Notes: generated from the letters alone by a model not told the origin. A stretch of DNA of 64,000 nt from Blastobasis lacticolella (GCA_905147135.1 LR990054.1:16219001-16283000), one strand, 5' to 3'. Positions 51,157 to 61,709 are shown, counted from the first letter of the stretch. A program made the numbers and translations.

Positions 51157-52044
51157 AATAACAGCCATCATTTCCAGTCTTAAAAATCCTACAGAATCGA
51201 CGACCGTTACAATTTGCATTTCCCGGCTACCGGGGCGGTACAGGCGAACTTATCCCGGGACAAAGGCCGCCGCGGGCGCCGCTAACTCGACTGTAAGTAA
51301 CTGCCAACTCTGGCTCGAGCAAAAAGTCGCGGGTAGGGATGTGGGTAGAGCGGGGTTCGGTCTCGGTGGCTGAGACATCGAGACTTGAGACTCGTAAGTT
51401 TTAAACCCCGTCGTAAAAGGGATTCTGTAATTTGTTTTTTATTTAGAAGTTACAACGTGAGGACAAAGAGGAGAAGAAAATATTAGAAAAATGGCCCGGG
51501 CTGAAACCGGGATTGACGACTGACGATGATATTTGTGTACTATATCGGCCAAACTAGTTTAGTTTGACCTAGAACTAACTAACTGACGTGGAAATTGCAA
51601 TATGAAGCTAAACTGTTTGAAACCTGTTCGAAGAAACTGTTTCAGTTGAAAACAGTTTCTAACTATACAGCCCAGTCCTGTGGATGTCCTGCGGCCGATT
51701 GTCATCATGATCATCATCCACTCCTAGAGGTATACAGAGCAAGAGCCCACATAAATAAACACAATTCATGCACGGTTTGTCCCAAATGTTTATGGAATTT
51801 AAGTCCGGTTTGTAAGTAGGACCGTCTTGCGACATAATACAAAAAAGGAGACCGAAACCCGAAACCAAATCCCGTCACTAAAACCCTTGTAAGTGTTCGC
51901 TTAACTCCCGGCGCGGCCACCAGTTTAAATTCAATCCGCCGCGGGAGATTGGCCGGCGCCGGCTAGATATAAGACTTCATGGAAGACGTTGTAAAGTCCG
52001 TTTCAATGGAAAAGATAATGGTAGAGTACGATTATATACATACA
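51157..52044. other. No gene recognised
   Basis: Has GC-rich patches at 51220-51290 and 51905-51965 (GGCGCGGCCACC, GCCGGCGCCGGC). Unassigned ORFs are at 51140-51373 and 51595-51819 (plus) and at 51659-51868 and 51714-51920 (minus). Confidence 0.45.
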
Positions 52045-52180
52045 TAAAGCTGACGGTTCTATTCCACATGTGGGGTAGGCAGAGACTATGGACCGCTACT
52101 TTGCTCTGTCCTGACACAACTCCCTAGCCTCGCATTTCGCACAGTTCTTGTCCTTTTCATACATCTACTTTCGTTCTTGC
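52045..52180 (-). pseudogene. LINE ORF2 C-terminal relic (family K)
   Basis: The minus strand reads CEARELCQDRAK, stop, RSIVSAYPTCGIEPSALCMY. Apart from the in-frame stop it matches the 61.2-kb copy. The 3' end runs into TATGTATGTATA simple sequence. Confidence 0.8.
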
Positions 52181-52934
52181 CGCTTGGAACACCAGCTTTA
52201 TAAAAACAAATTATTTTTATAACAAAAAAAATATGATCACGATATTAATAAGAATTATCCACAGAAATCTAAACCGGGACATAACGCCAACATGATGGTA
52301 ATGATGATTCACAGAAATCTAAATAAAATGACTTCAATTGATCAAAGTCAAATTTAAAATTCTGTGTATAATACTGATCTCTTTCTATTGAAACGTACTT
52401 TAGTGATTTTGTATTCAGAAAAGTTGCATTTGTATTTGGCATTTTGAAGGTCAAATGAATTGCGCCTACATAAGATGTAAGAAGTGAAAGTATACACTAT
52501 TTCAGAAAAAAAAAATGTCCCACTCTGGATTTGATTTCCGTTTGTGGTATGAGAGTTATAAAAAGGAATTTAGGTGATGCCGATACTACTCTCTACTTTC
52601 TGATCTAAGACAATATCCAAACCCCTTGTGCCAAACTCGTGGAGGGCGTTGCTACTGCTGCTATACTTTGCTATACACATGAAACCATCATTTCAAAGCA
52701 CTTATAACAGCGTTGCCTTAATTAGTAGTTTTGCAATTGACCTAGTCCACCGAACAGCTAATATATTACTTTTAAACACTGCATGCATAACGTTGTAACA
52801 CGAAATCAAAGTAATTAGAGCTGTGCAACATGCAACAGTGTTCGGAACTAAGTAATATACGTACTCTTGTAATTAGTTCAGTTCAGTTACTTTTGAGGAT
52901 ATACACTAAATATTTTCTATATACAACATATCCC
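52181..52934. other. No gene recognised
   Basis: ACAGAAATCTAAA occurs twice (about 52261 and 52310). The minus ORF 52269-52454 is unassigned. Confidence 0.45.
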
Positions 52935-53205
52935 ACTGCAGCCATGTAACAATGTGTTATTTCTGAGTTGTGTACATTAGTTGAATGCTAACCGATGATG
53001 TTATGGTGAGGAATAAATTTAAGGCGACTAATTGTGTAACCATTATCCAATCTGGTCAGGTACCCCTGGTAGCAAGGTCACTGAGGTCACATGGCAGTTG
53101 CTCCACTGTAACTATCTGATCTGCAAAATCCTTAATCATGGTCAAGGCGGACCCCGGGTCCTCGTGCGCGACAACACAAACGCGATATGAACACTAAGAT
53201 GATTA
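52935..53205 (+). mobile_element. SINE B, head mostly missing
   Basis: CCACTGCAGCCATGTAACAA, TTATTTCTGAGTTGTGTACA, TTGAATGCTAACCGATGATG, AATTGTGTAACCATTATCCA, ATCTGGTCAGGTACCCCTGG, CTGAGGTCACATGGCAGTTG, TCATGGTCAAGGCGGACCCC, GGGTCCTCGTGCGCG and ACACTAAGATGATTA. Good body, with box B region lost. Confidence 0.92.
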
Positions 53206-53229
53206 TATTTTACACACAGCATAAGCGTT

Positions 53230-53400
53230 AGCTTGGTTATTATATTTTTTATCAATCAACAGTGTTCACGTCGATGGGTCATGTTTGGTTAGTCGTCATG
53301 ATAACAATGCACCTGCGTTCTACAGCATTTTTAACAAACGTGTGTGTAGTCGTTATGGCAACTGTTACTGCTTTGTTACAGTTGCTGCTGCGTTTTCACT
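53230..53400 (+). repeat. Family E fragment, decayed
   Basis: GTTCACGTCGATGGGTCATG, GATAACAATGCACCTGCGTT, CTACAGCATTTTT and GTAGTCGTTATGGCAACTGT, TACTGC follow the family E order at low identity. The last 70 bases are missing. Confidence 0.5.
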
Positions 53401-54173
53401 TTGATTCTAAAATCTGTCCAGACTGACTGGTCTTATTTAGCGTAGGTACTAGGTATTTATGGGGTTGAAATATGCCTAATAAATTCATAGACAAAATGGA
53501 TTTCCGAATGTCAATATGTCAATGGTTTTTTAAATCTGTGGCAATAATTGATGACGGAATTTATAATTTACAGCGATATGTGTTTAAATGGATAGTTTGA
53601 AGCAGTATTCGTTGGAATTCACATTCTATGTTTTCTTATATAATTAAAGACACACTGTGCAGGTACGTAGCGTGATCGATACGACGAATCGTGATTTTAT
53701 TACGAGTAGATAATGTTTGTTTACCAAATAAGAGACATCAGTCTGGATATATTTTATTTAAAAATGCTTACTCGAAACGATATCGCGGAAACTCGACAAA
53801 CAAAATGGTGGCTCCACCGGTTCCAATTTCTATCGGCGTAATGCCATTATTATGATTGACATATGTATGATAAAAGTTCGCAGCGAGCGGGGGAGCGGGA
53901 TATGCGCCGCGGGTGTGTGGCCATGAGATCAGAGTTTATTTTTCTAGTTTACTTCATCCAGTGTTTGAACTATGTGTAGATGATGTGAAGGTTACAAGAG
54001 CTCAAAGGTGTAACGAAGATTTTTTATGTTTTAGATGGTGGGCATTGAACGATGATGATACGGTCGATACAGGCTATTCAGGTGGTATGGAAGGTGTCTA
54101 GAATATTATGGTTAAGGTGTTGTGTTTAACACAATCCTACTAATATCTTCTCTACTATTATCTATCTTTTAAG
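53401..54173. other. No gene recognised
   Basis: A 62-codon plus ORF (53913-54101) is unassigned. A GC-rich patch lies at 53880-53925. Confidence 0.5.
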
Positions 54174-54513
54174 AGAGGTAGGGCATAGCGGGGTATCTCG
54201 TTCGAATTGGAGCCGCCCGACTGGGGAAGTACCTCCACCTTACAGAATATCGCAGCTAAATAATACTTTTAAATAATATTGTGTTTCTGCCGGTGAGTAA
54301 GGTTTCCAGTGCTCCGTGGGGTGGGGATTTGGGGAACCGTGGCTTTGGCAGTGGAGTGGCATTTGCTTTTTGCTGCCAGAGCAACGTGTTAGAGGTGGGC
54401 AACGCATTAGCGATACTCTTGGTGTTGCTAATGTCTATAGGCAATGGTGACCACTTTCCATCAGGTGGCCCGCTTGCCTGTTTGCCTACCGTATAACATA
54501 AAAAAAAAAAATA
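54174..54513 (+). mobile_element. Family D retroposon, full length
   Basis: Complete copy: GAGAGGTAGGGCATAGCGGG to GGTGACCACTTTCCATCAGG, TGGCCCGCTTGCCTGTTTGC, CTACCGTATAACAT and an A-run of 12. The CGGTGAGTAAGG string in the middle matches a 5' splice-site consensus. Two antisense-overlapping ORFs (54281-54496, 54256-54582) are repeat sequence. Confidence 0.95.
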
Positions 54514-54526
54514 GATATATTGTTTT

Positions 54527-54712
54527 GTGCTAATATTATAAATGCGAAAGTATGTAAGGATGTTTCTTACTCCTTCATGCAAAACCTACTGAACGGATTT
54601 TAATGAAATTTGAAAGCAACATAACTAATATGTGCTACCTATTTTATCCCGAAATTTGACCTAAATGGGTCTGGAACGTTATAACATAATTTTACGCGGA
54701 CAAAGTCGCCAC
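54527..54712. repeat. Family H/J-related repeat
   Basis: TGCTAATATTATAAATGCGA, AAGTATGTAAGGATGTTTCT, AACCTACTGAACGGATTTTA, ATGAAATTTG and TTTTACGCGGACAAAGTCGC. TAATATTATAAATGCGAAAG is the reverse-complement style of the family H end and is common in arthropod repeats. Confidence 0.65.
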
Positions 54713-55129
54713 GCTCCTGCCATTCTTACTCGCTACCTCCCCAGCATCTTTTTTACACAAAATCTTATGGCACACCTGGTTCATTTATATAAAAAAGGAT
54801 ATAATCTGGCATCTCTTGGCCCCACACGTCTTGATCCAGAGGCGCCTCCACGCACATTAGGGAGATTTCCACTCAATCGCTCGCAAACATCAAAAGTAAT
54901 GGGAACTGTCAACCGTCACTTTGCACACTGATACCCGGCAACGCGCCGTTAGCGCTGCAAAGGTTTTTGGGCTCGGAGTTTTAGGAAGTTTGATGGTCCG
55001 CGGCTGTTATTTGAATGGACAGGATGGCTCGTCGTAAAATATAACCTAAGCGGCAGAAAAAGTGAGACAGCCCACCAAGTTTAATAAAACAAAGCTGTTA
55101 ACTATCTCCATTAATATATTACAAATACA
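54713..55129. other. No gene recognised
   Basis: The plus ORF 54665-54931 (88 codons) starts inside the preceding repeat and is unassigned. Confidence 0.45.
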
Positions 55130-55435
55130 GAAAATCGCAAGGTCCGCCTAAAACCCAGGATTTGAAAGGTCCGGTTTGTACAGTGAAGCGACTGCCATCA
55201 GACCACCGTGACCCTGCTACCAGGGAAACCTGACCAAATTTAATCATGGTTACACATGAAGTCGCCTGAATAAGCAGGTCTCATCACTATGTTTTTCCTT
55301 ACCGAAAGAGCATCGGTTAGTATTCAACTAATGAACATATCTCAGAAAGGAGTCATTGGTACATGGTCGCTGTAAGATTCGAACCCGGAACGAACCCTTA
55401 CGAGTCGGATACTTTAACCACTCGACCACCGACCC
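55130..55435 (-). mobile_element. SINE B, full length, 3' tail lost
   Basis: GCGACTGCCATCAGACCACC, CTGACCAAATTTAATCATGG, AGTCGCCTGAATAAGCAGGT, TTTTCCTTACCGAAAGAGCA, TCGGTTAGTATTCAACTAAT, AAGGAGTCATTGGTACATGG, then the head AAGATTCGAACCCGGAACG (box B), CCCTTACGAGTCGGATAC and TTTAACCACTCGACCACCGA (box A). The AACCGGGACATTAACGCC tail is missing on the left. Confidence 0.93.
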
Positions 55436-56278
55436 TCCTGACGCCTAGATCATTAAGTATAGCAAATACCAAAAGCTGTTTCATCACCATCACTACACCT
55501 GCACCGCAATTACATACGAGTACAACACGCTCCGCAAACGCCACATGGAGCCGTGCAACGAACACTTCAAACTCTAGAAACAGGCCTCTAATAAATTGGT
55601 TGGCGGTTTTAACGAGCTACCGACGAACGATACTCTCCCAGCCACCCGGGAGTAGGGATACGGCGCTCTTACTGCCATCCGTACTCCGTAGCAACTGTAC
55701 TTAGATAGGTATGCCGCTTTGACGTGAAAACTTTAGATGAGAGAGCAGATGGTTGTGCTCGTAAATAGGCAGGATGACAAGTATGAGTTGTCGTGTGGCG
55801 AAACGAACCAATTTTGATAGTACTGCATTTCGTTGATTTGTTGTATGGTAAAGTAAGGCTCTATTTTTGAACGACTTGCATCGAGTCGAAGGGAATGAAT
55901 TTTTGGTATGAAAAATTAATTATTTATTGCAAATACGTTAAAAACCCTGAAAGCAAGCGGCTTTAAAATAGGGAAAACCAGCGTAATGCATCAAAATATA
56001 GAACTTTTCATGCTGAAAATCTAAACTGAATACTGTCCGTGTCGAGGCAAGTGGTTAGAAAAGAACCCAGGTGGCCAACACTGGAACTATGGACAAATAG
56101 CGGCAGTTTATCAAATGACATGTCGATGCCAACAACAGTGCCGCTGCTGCCGGGTCGGATAAGATTGAGGCACTCAACGTTAAAATACAAAACAATTGAG
56201 AGCGAATACGATACGTACTGAATGTGGCGGAAAAGGTAACTAATGTAGCATAGTACTTAAGAGAATGAAGTGTACTTA
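55436..56278. other. No gene recognised
   Basis: ORF 55363-55704 (plus, 113 codons) starts within the SINE B head. The antisense 60-codon pair 56008-56190 / 56039-56221 is unassigned. 55860-55990 is AT-rich with no repeat match. Confidence 0.45.
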
Positions 56279-56619
56279 GAGAGGTAGGGCATAGCGGGGT
56301 ATCTCGTTCGAATTGGAGCCGCCCGACTGGGGAAGTACCTCCACCTTAAATAATATCGCAGCTAAATAATACTCTTTTAAATATTATTGTGTTTCTGCCG
56401 GTGAGTATGGTTTCCAGTGTTCCATGGGGTGGGGACTTGGGGAACCGTGGCTTTGGCAGTGGAGTGGCATTTGCCTTTTTGCTGCCATAGCAACGTGTTA
56501 TAGAGGTGGGCAACGCATTGGCGATACACTTGGTGTTGCTAATGTCTATAGGCGGTGTTGACCACTTTCCATCAGGTGGCCCGCTTGCCTGTTTGCCCTA
56601 CGTATGACATAAAAAAAAT
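56279..56619 (+). mobile_element. Family D retroposon, full length
   Basis: Third complete copy: GAGGTAGGGCATAGCGGGGT, CCGCCCGACTGGGGAAGTAC, TTCTGCCGGTGAGTATGGTT, GAACCGTGGCTTTGGCAGTG, GGGCAACGCATTGGCGATAC, TGGCCCGCTTGCCTGTTTGC, CCTACGTATGACAT, A-run. An extra base and substitutions break the frame that is open in the other two copies. Confidence 0.95.
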
Positions 56620-56746
56620 AGTAGCTCCTCTAGCGTAGGGAATGGAAACAAAAAGCGGTGGAAGGGAAAAATCGACCAAATCGGAGATATTTTTCAAAAG
56701 TAGGTGCCCTAATCCAATGAACATGTATGAAAGTGTTAATTAATGT

Positions 56747-56850
56747 GAAAGAGGCGAGGGATGTTTGTCAGGACCGTATCAAGTGGAACAATGTAGTCTC
56801 TGACTACTGCCTATGGAAAAAAGCGTGACGTTATGTACTTATGTATGTAT
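56747..56850 (+). pseudogene. LINE ORF2 C-terminal relic (family K)
   Basis: The frame reads KEARDVCQDRIKWNNVVSDY then CLWKKA and a stop, followed by a TTATGTACTTATGTATGTAT tail. The module order and the tail agree with the copies at 52045 and 61065. Confidence 0.8.
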
Positions 56851-56855
56851 CGTTG

Positions 56856-57252
56856 CTCCGAGTCCCGAGTGGTTTTTGATACGGTTTGCTTTACTTGAAA
56901 GAAGTTCAGTCAATATCTGTAGCGCGCTTTCTCTAGGATTCGCTAGGATTCCCCTATATAAAAAATGGTTTCCTTACAGCACGTTCCATTTTTCACCGCT
57001 CTCATTATTATAACACAATTGCAAGCATTCCATTTACTCAAACCAACGTTTCGTTTCACATATCGAGTGCGACCGGCATTAAAAATAGTGCAACGTCCCC
57101 AGCAAGCAAACATCGCCCTTATTGCGAACAGTTAATTCGTTTCAAGAACTACACAATTAAGCGCACGACAACTACAGCGATATAGGGGTCAAATTGCCGT
57201 GCGCGCGATTCCTGGGCCGTCGACCTGGCGTTTAATTATGGGTTTTATTAAG
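56856..57252. other. No gene recognised
   Basis: A 66-codon plus ORF (56813-57013) begins in the LINE relic and is unassigned. Confidence 0.45.
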
Positions 57253-57441
57253 CTAGCGGGCTTGCTCGTTCATATCAGTAATGAATAGGCCACAATAGAT
57301 ATCGTCGTAAACAGCAATGGGTGAACTGTGTTTGTGACACAATAAGTCATTTAAAACTACGAGACAACCTGGCCCTAAATGTGATCCTTGAGGTACACCT
57401 AGTAAAATAACGTGACACCACGCGCGACCCTTGAGGTACAC
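57253..57441 (-). pseudogene. Reverse transcriptase fragment, jockey-like
   Basis: The minus frame reads ILLGVPQGSHLGPGCLVVLN, DLLCHKHSSPIAVYDDIYCG, LFIT. GVPQGSHLGP is RT motif B of jockey-group LINEs, NDL follows as expected, and AVYDDI stands where (A/V)YADD should be, so the catalytic motif is damaged by a short change. About 50 codons remain. Upstream, 57424-57440 repeats GAGGTGTACCTCAAGG, the DNA of the GVPQGS motif, 43 bases away from the first. Confidence 0.8.
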
Positions 57442-57454
57442 CTCTTTTTATATG

Positions 57455-57550
57455 TCAAACGGTATGCAAACAGGCAAGCGAGCCACTGATTGAAAGTGGT
57501 CACCGCTGCCTAAATACATTAGCAACACTAGGAGTATCGTCAATGCGGTG
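57455..57550 (-). mobile_element. Family D, 3' fragment
   Basis: TTTATATGTCAAACGGTATG, CAAACAGGCAAGCGAGCCAC, TGATTGAAAGTGGTCACCGC, CATTAGCAACACTAGGAGTA, TCGTCAATGCGGTG. It lies directly beside the RT fragment on the same strand, which raises the possibility that family D is the 3' UTR of a related LINE. Confidence 0.8.
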
Positions 57551-57594
57551 TCCACATACATTAGACGGTTTTTTAAAAGGCGTTTGTGTAAACC

Positions 57595-57655
57595 GAGTAC
57601 TGTGATCTCTAATCCGCCTCTAAAGCGAAGAGATTAGCTTAGAGCTGAGAGAGGC
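57595..57655 (+). repeat. Family F fragment
   Basis: GTACTGTGATCTCTAATCCG, CCTCTAAAGCGAAGAGATTA correspond to the ACTGCGATCTCCAACCCGCC / TGCCAAGCGTGGAGATTATG block. Confidence 0.6.
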
Positions 57656-57967
57656 CGGCCAACTGTTCTGTTTTTTAAAGGACGTCCCGTATTTCAGCTA
57701 TCAAAATGGCCGTGTCCTGTATTTTACTAGGAAAAATACAGGGTCATACAGGACGAATAGTCAAATATACGGGATATTCAAATATGAATAGTCAAACGAA
57801 TAGTCAAATATGCAGGTAAGGCATAAATAACAGCGATTTTTATTGTAGGTTTTTGATCTTTACAGAAATTTAATGATAAACCCGCTTTGCCAAGTTTTTA
57901 TCCTTAAATTCAGTAATTTTAGTTCGTATGTCCTGTAAAAGGAGCGCACAGGGTTGGTCACCCTAAC
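57656..57967. mobile_element. Possible DNA transposon remnant with imperfect TIRs
   Basis: The right edge, reverse-complemented, reads AGGGTGACCAACCCTGTGCG, CTCCTTTTACAGGACATAC. The left edge reads GGCCAACTGTTCTGTTTTTT, AAAGGACGTCC. The shared order (GCCAAC..CTGT..TTTT..AGGAC) suggests decayed terminal inverted repeats around about 310 bases. Inside, GAATAGTCAAA recurs three times (57756-57812) and AATACAGG-like CCTGTATTTTACTAGGAAAA / AATACAGGGTC forms a short hairpin near 57717-57746. Confidence 0.45.
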
Positions 57968-59344
57968 TCGCAAATGGCGAAACCCTCCAACGACGTAGAT
58001 ACAAAATAAACCTTCTGTGGGTAAAATAAACATCAGTGGACGGTTTGTTCAATTCTAGCACTGGACTGTTATGGGCTGTTGATATGATGCACAGTCAGCT
58101 GCAGAGCCATAGGCCACCATCATAATTTATTGTAGGTATGCTGAACATATAAGTTCACTGAAACAACTTCTGCTACCCTCCCCCACCCTGTTTACGTTGC
58201 AGTTGACTATATGAGCCCGCTGATACATGGTTACGAATGGAATTCTAAACTTTCCCATTCGATTGCAATGCTTTCGCGCTCGACCACAGTGCATATGATT
58301 CAAATTTTATGGAACGCAAAACTCCTTCGGGTTACTTAGAGAAGTTGAAAGTGTTCTTGTATAAATAGGGGAGGCAAGGGGACCGGCAGACGTGGATTAC
58401 GGGTGTAATTAATCAAGTGTTCGTAGCCTCCCGCTTTGCCTGGCATTCCCCTGCACCCGGTTTGCCTTGCTTGCCTATCTCCTCTTTGCGAGGACGACTA
58501 CTTAAGAACCTTGACCTAGCCTAAGCGTTATCTAATGCAATGTTGAATCGCTTGTTTTGCTTCGAACGGTTTTCATTATTTATTTTCGGCATGAAAAAAT
58601 CGATATTTTGATGAATGATGCTGGTTTTCGCAATTTTTGAACCGGTCTCTTTCGGTGTTGTCAATGTGATATATTAAAAGACCCGCGGTCTTTCTTACAA
58701 ATGTTGTCTTATATGATATCCTTGAGTGGACGACTGGACGTTGGATGGACACATTCAATAATTACAAAATATATTTATAACTGAACTACGATAACAATGA
58801 GAAAATAAGTATTAACTTAAAAACGACTCATCACACCCTACTAAAATTCCAGCTTTATTTTTCCCACGCAGACCCCATTTCATTAGAAGCGAGTTCCTTC
58901 GAATATAATCCTGTTAAATGTAAATGTTTAAAGCGGCGACGCCCCTGTACAGTTCCTCTGAGCAATTTAATTTGGCCGCATTAGCCGAGGCAATGACAAA
59001 ACTACCGGAGACAACAGCTATGCAAACTCCTTGCTGGGAAACGTATCGTTGACAGATGATTAAGTAACAAAGGCTTGGCTAAAGTAGATTTAAGCGCAGT
59101 GTTTTGTTTTTGGTTCAGTTTAAATTACTCAAATGTAACTGGGTAAGTCTTCTTGCGTTAGGGACTTTTTCGCAAGAGATATTTAATTTAGTGAAACGTC
59201 TTTAGATAATTTTGTGATGATGCAATGTTGTGAGGAGTGGTTTTTAATCTGAATTCTAGATTGAATTCTATGGTAGCAAAACGTCGGTAACAAAATGAAC
59301 TAAATATTGAATTGAAATTATATTGTAGTCATGCCCAGCAGAGG
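57968..59344. other. No gene; single-copy-looking blocks
   Basis: A family F tail scrap (AGCACTGGACTGTTATGGGC) lies at 58054. The block 58890-59050 (TTTAATTTGGCCGCATTAGC, GACAACAGCTATGCAAACTC) is of even composition, repeat-free and ORF-free, a reasonable candidate for conserved noncoding sequence. The minus ORF 58576-58758 is unassigned. Confidence 0.4.
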
Positions 59345-59398
59345 AAGACCGCGAGAGCACAACTGGGACTGACTGACGCCAAGATGATGATGATTGTT
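59345..59398 (+). mobile_element. SINE B, 3' tail fragment
   Basis: GACCGCGAGAGCACAACTGG, GACTGACTGACGCCAAGATG, ATGATGATT: only the last ~55 bases. Confidence 0.75.
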
Positions 59399-59399
59399 A

Positions 59400-59868
59400 A
59401 GCCATAAGTTCCATATGAAATGAGTACATTTCATTTGATTTCAATGGATCAGCTGTATCGTCTGTGAAAACTGTAGTAAAACTAAAAACTGTGTCGGTGA
59501 AAGGCTTCAATTGCAATCCATATTGCAACATTAAAAAAATCATATTATTTAATTGAAATCTCTAATCTAATTTACGAACTTCAAACTACCTCCAGAATAT
59601 AAACGTATACAACTCTAACTTAACAAATTCTTTAAATTTCCAATCAAATATAATTTCACATAAAAACAAACAGTTCCAAGCAATAATTTCATCAAAACCA
59701 CAAAAGTCTTTATTTCCAGCCAGCTACTCCAACTCAAATAACATTTATAAACAAAACACGTATTCCAAATCCAAATTTGAACACTTCACCGTGCCAGCCA
59801 ACTACCCTCGGAAAACAAATAACAACTCTAACCTGCCTGAGTACCCGACTTTTAGGTCACTTGACTTG
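59400..59868. other. No gene recognised
   Basis: AT-rich, ORF-poor and without repeat matches. Confidence 0.5.
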
Positions 59869-59935
59869 CAACAGCCGGGAATCGAACCAGCCGACGGCAC
59901 GTTCCTAACCGCCTAACGACCACTTTGAGACCTTG
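59869..59935 (-). mobile_element. tRNA-like SINE head, orphan
   Basis: Minus strand: AAGTGGTCGTTAGGCGGTTA (box A region) and GGCTGGTTCGATTCCCGGCT (box B, with a GCCGG / CCGGC-type T stem). The acceptor ends (AGGTCTC / GTTGCAAG) do not pair, which argues against a working tRNA. No known SINE body follows. Confidence 0.5.
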
Positions 59936-60126
59936 TCTAATAAAAGTGCATTTTCTACCCTGCCCCGGGAGCTACGTCTCTTCGAGTTTATTTTACTGTC
60001 TGCTTTCGGTGTTAGGTGTAGGCGATAACTAACATTAGAACTCACAAACTTTTTTTAAGTGTAACAATATGGAGCTCATCATCACTCTGTCTATAAACAT
60101 TTGTATCAGATTTATTAAGTAAGCGA
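59936..60126. other. No gene recognised
   Basis: AT-rich linker between the orphan head and a SINE A fragment. Confidence 0.5.
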
Positions 60127-60272
60127 TTTATTTATTCGGCAATCTTATAATAATAAATATGCTTGGACAAATTCACACAGCGCCAAAGTAAGCAAAGCTT
60201 GTGTTATGGGTGTTAGATAACTGATAAACTACTTATATACTTACCTTTTTTTAAATACATACTTATTATAAT
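60127..60272 (-). mobile_element. SINE A, 3' half
   Basis: TTTATTTATTCG tail, GCTTGGACAAATTCACACAG, CGCCAAAGTAAGCAAAGCTT, GTGTTATGGGTGTTAGATAA, then AAATACATACTTATTATA. A short deletion removes the TTAGCCCCA piece. No tRNA-like head. Confidence 0.9.
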
Positions 60273-61064
60273 TGTTAATGCAGACACAATTTGAAGAAAA
60301 GTAATTTCGGCAACCCTTCCAATAGAAACTGGAAAGTAACTGCGGTACAAAGTAGCCGAAGACAAAGTAACTGCAAAGTTGAGAGGGTACTCGGTAATTA
60401 CCAAGAAATTGGAACACTCAGCCGGGAGAGCTCGAACGTAGAGAGACTACCCATGTCCAAATCTTCATCATTACTAAGTCGCCAAAGGATTACTAGTTTT
60501 ATTACACAGAAAACAAAAAAGTGTTACATAGATAGAGAAACGTTCATTAGAAAGGTTTATAAGCAAGAAAAAATGGGGCAGTTAATGGTACAGCAGATGT
60601 ACGCGAACGAAGTCGCGCCGCCGCCGGGACCAAAGTTTGCAAAGATGGGCGAATTTTGAGATAGGCGTTAGTTACCCATTGACACAACAATTACTAAAAG
60701 GATTTTTAATAAATCATCGATATCGTAGCTACAGTCATCTGCGCGAGCGAACTCTCCAGCATAGATTCAATGTAACATTGTACACGTCCTGCTCAATATA
60801 TAACTGCGTATCAAATAGCTGAAAACTTCATGCCAATAGACCGCCAACCGGCGCAATAGTTTGCATTAACGTAGCTTACGCAAGTTCACCCATAAAGAAA
60901 GCAGATGCGCGTAATATACCAGTATTACTACAAAATATTGGATAACTTTATCAACTGAGAGTAGACTTTTAGAAACTACGCGGCGTTGTAAGGCAAAGTT
61001 AGGTAGCCGGCGCTAAATAATACACTTCGGCTAGTTTCGGCTTTGTATTCAAATAGAAAGAGGG
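60273..61064. other. No gene confirmed; 122-codon ORF 60291-60659
   Basis: The plus ORF is Lys/Arg/Ser/Gln-rich and ends with EVAPPPGPKFAKMGEF. Part of its 3' end resembles the ACGCG-ACGAAGTCGCG end block of H-like repeats (60602-60620). GGTTTATAAGCAAGAAAAAA (60555) recurs as GGTTTATGAGCAAGAAAAAA (63506). These hints suggest repeat origin. Confidence 0.35.
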
Positions 61065-61350
61065 ATGTTGAGAAGGTTCGGGCATGTAGTAGAGCGAATG
61101 GATGAAAGAAGATTGACGAAAGAGGTGTGATAGCGCAAATTTGGAAAACCGGCCCTTAACAGGCCCAGACCCGGGAAAACATTTAGATCGGTAATGTTCT
61201 CAAAAAAGCTGGGGTTTGAAGTGGCAAAAATGAAAATAGTTGTGGATACATGCGAGGCTAAGGAGTTGTGTCAGGACAGAGCAAAGTGGCGGTCCATAGT
61301 CTCTGCCTACCCACCTGTGGGACAGAGGCGTGACTTTATGTACCTATGTA
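61065..61350 (+). pseudogene. LINE ORF2 C-terminal relic (family K), best copy
   Basis: The first segment reads MLRRFGHVVERMDERRLTKE then V and two stops. After ~60 disrupted bases a second segment (from 61194) ends with CEAKELCQDRAKWRSIVSAY and PPVGQRRDFMYLCMCM. The order LRxFGHVxRMDERRLTK ... DRxKWRSxVSAYP is the C-terminal signature of insect LINE pol proteins downstream of the RT. The tail is TATGTACCTATGTATG. No RT palm lies upstream in the window. Four smaller relics of the same end occur at 11922, 26502, 52045 and 56747. Confidence 0.88.
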
Positions 61351-61434
61351 TGTGTATGTATTCAATTACACACACACAACACACATTGTGTTTCGTTAAT
61401 CATATACACGTGATTCGATGTAATTAATTTGATA

Positions 61435-61567
61435 TCACGTAACCCACTCACACTTATTTTGAGTAGGTACTTCTGTAATTCAAATTTTAGCTCGGCGGCA
61501 AATCGAACCCGCGACCTCTTGCGTGGTAGACGGAATGTTAACTGAACTACTGCCGACCTCAGGTCGG
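61435..61567 (-). mobile_element. SINE A-related copy, 5' half
   Basis: Minus strand head GACCTGAGGTCGGCAGTAGT, TCAGTTAACATTCCGTCTAC, CACGCAAGAGGTCGCGGGTT, CGATTTGCC. The tRNA-Gly-like CTACCACGCAAGAGGTC is shared with SINE A. The body is very diverged, keeping only an ATTTGAATTACAG-like start. Confidence 0.75.
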
Positions 61568-61709
61568 AAAACCTATAAATTATTTCCCTAATAGGTGATT
61601 CTCGAGTCATAAGGCACTTTTGATCCCGAAAAATATCTGTCCGCGTGATAGTTGAATGTTTACAGAGATCCTAACTGCTCGCGGGTCTACAGCTAGTATA
61701 CTACGTTAC

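Noticed and set aside
59869..59935. Functional tRNA gene on the minus strand
   Set aside because: Box A and box B are present, but the acceptor and D stems do not close. It fits a SINE head better.
60291..60659. 122-codon Lys/Ser-rich ORF as a small protein gene
   Set aside because: Pieces resemble repeats (AAGCAAGAAAAAA shared with 63506 and an H-like ACGAAGTCGCG block), and no domain was recognised.
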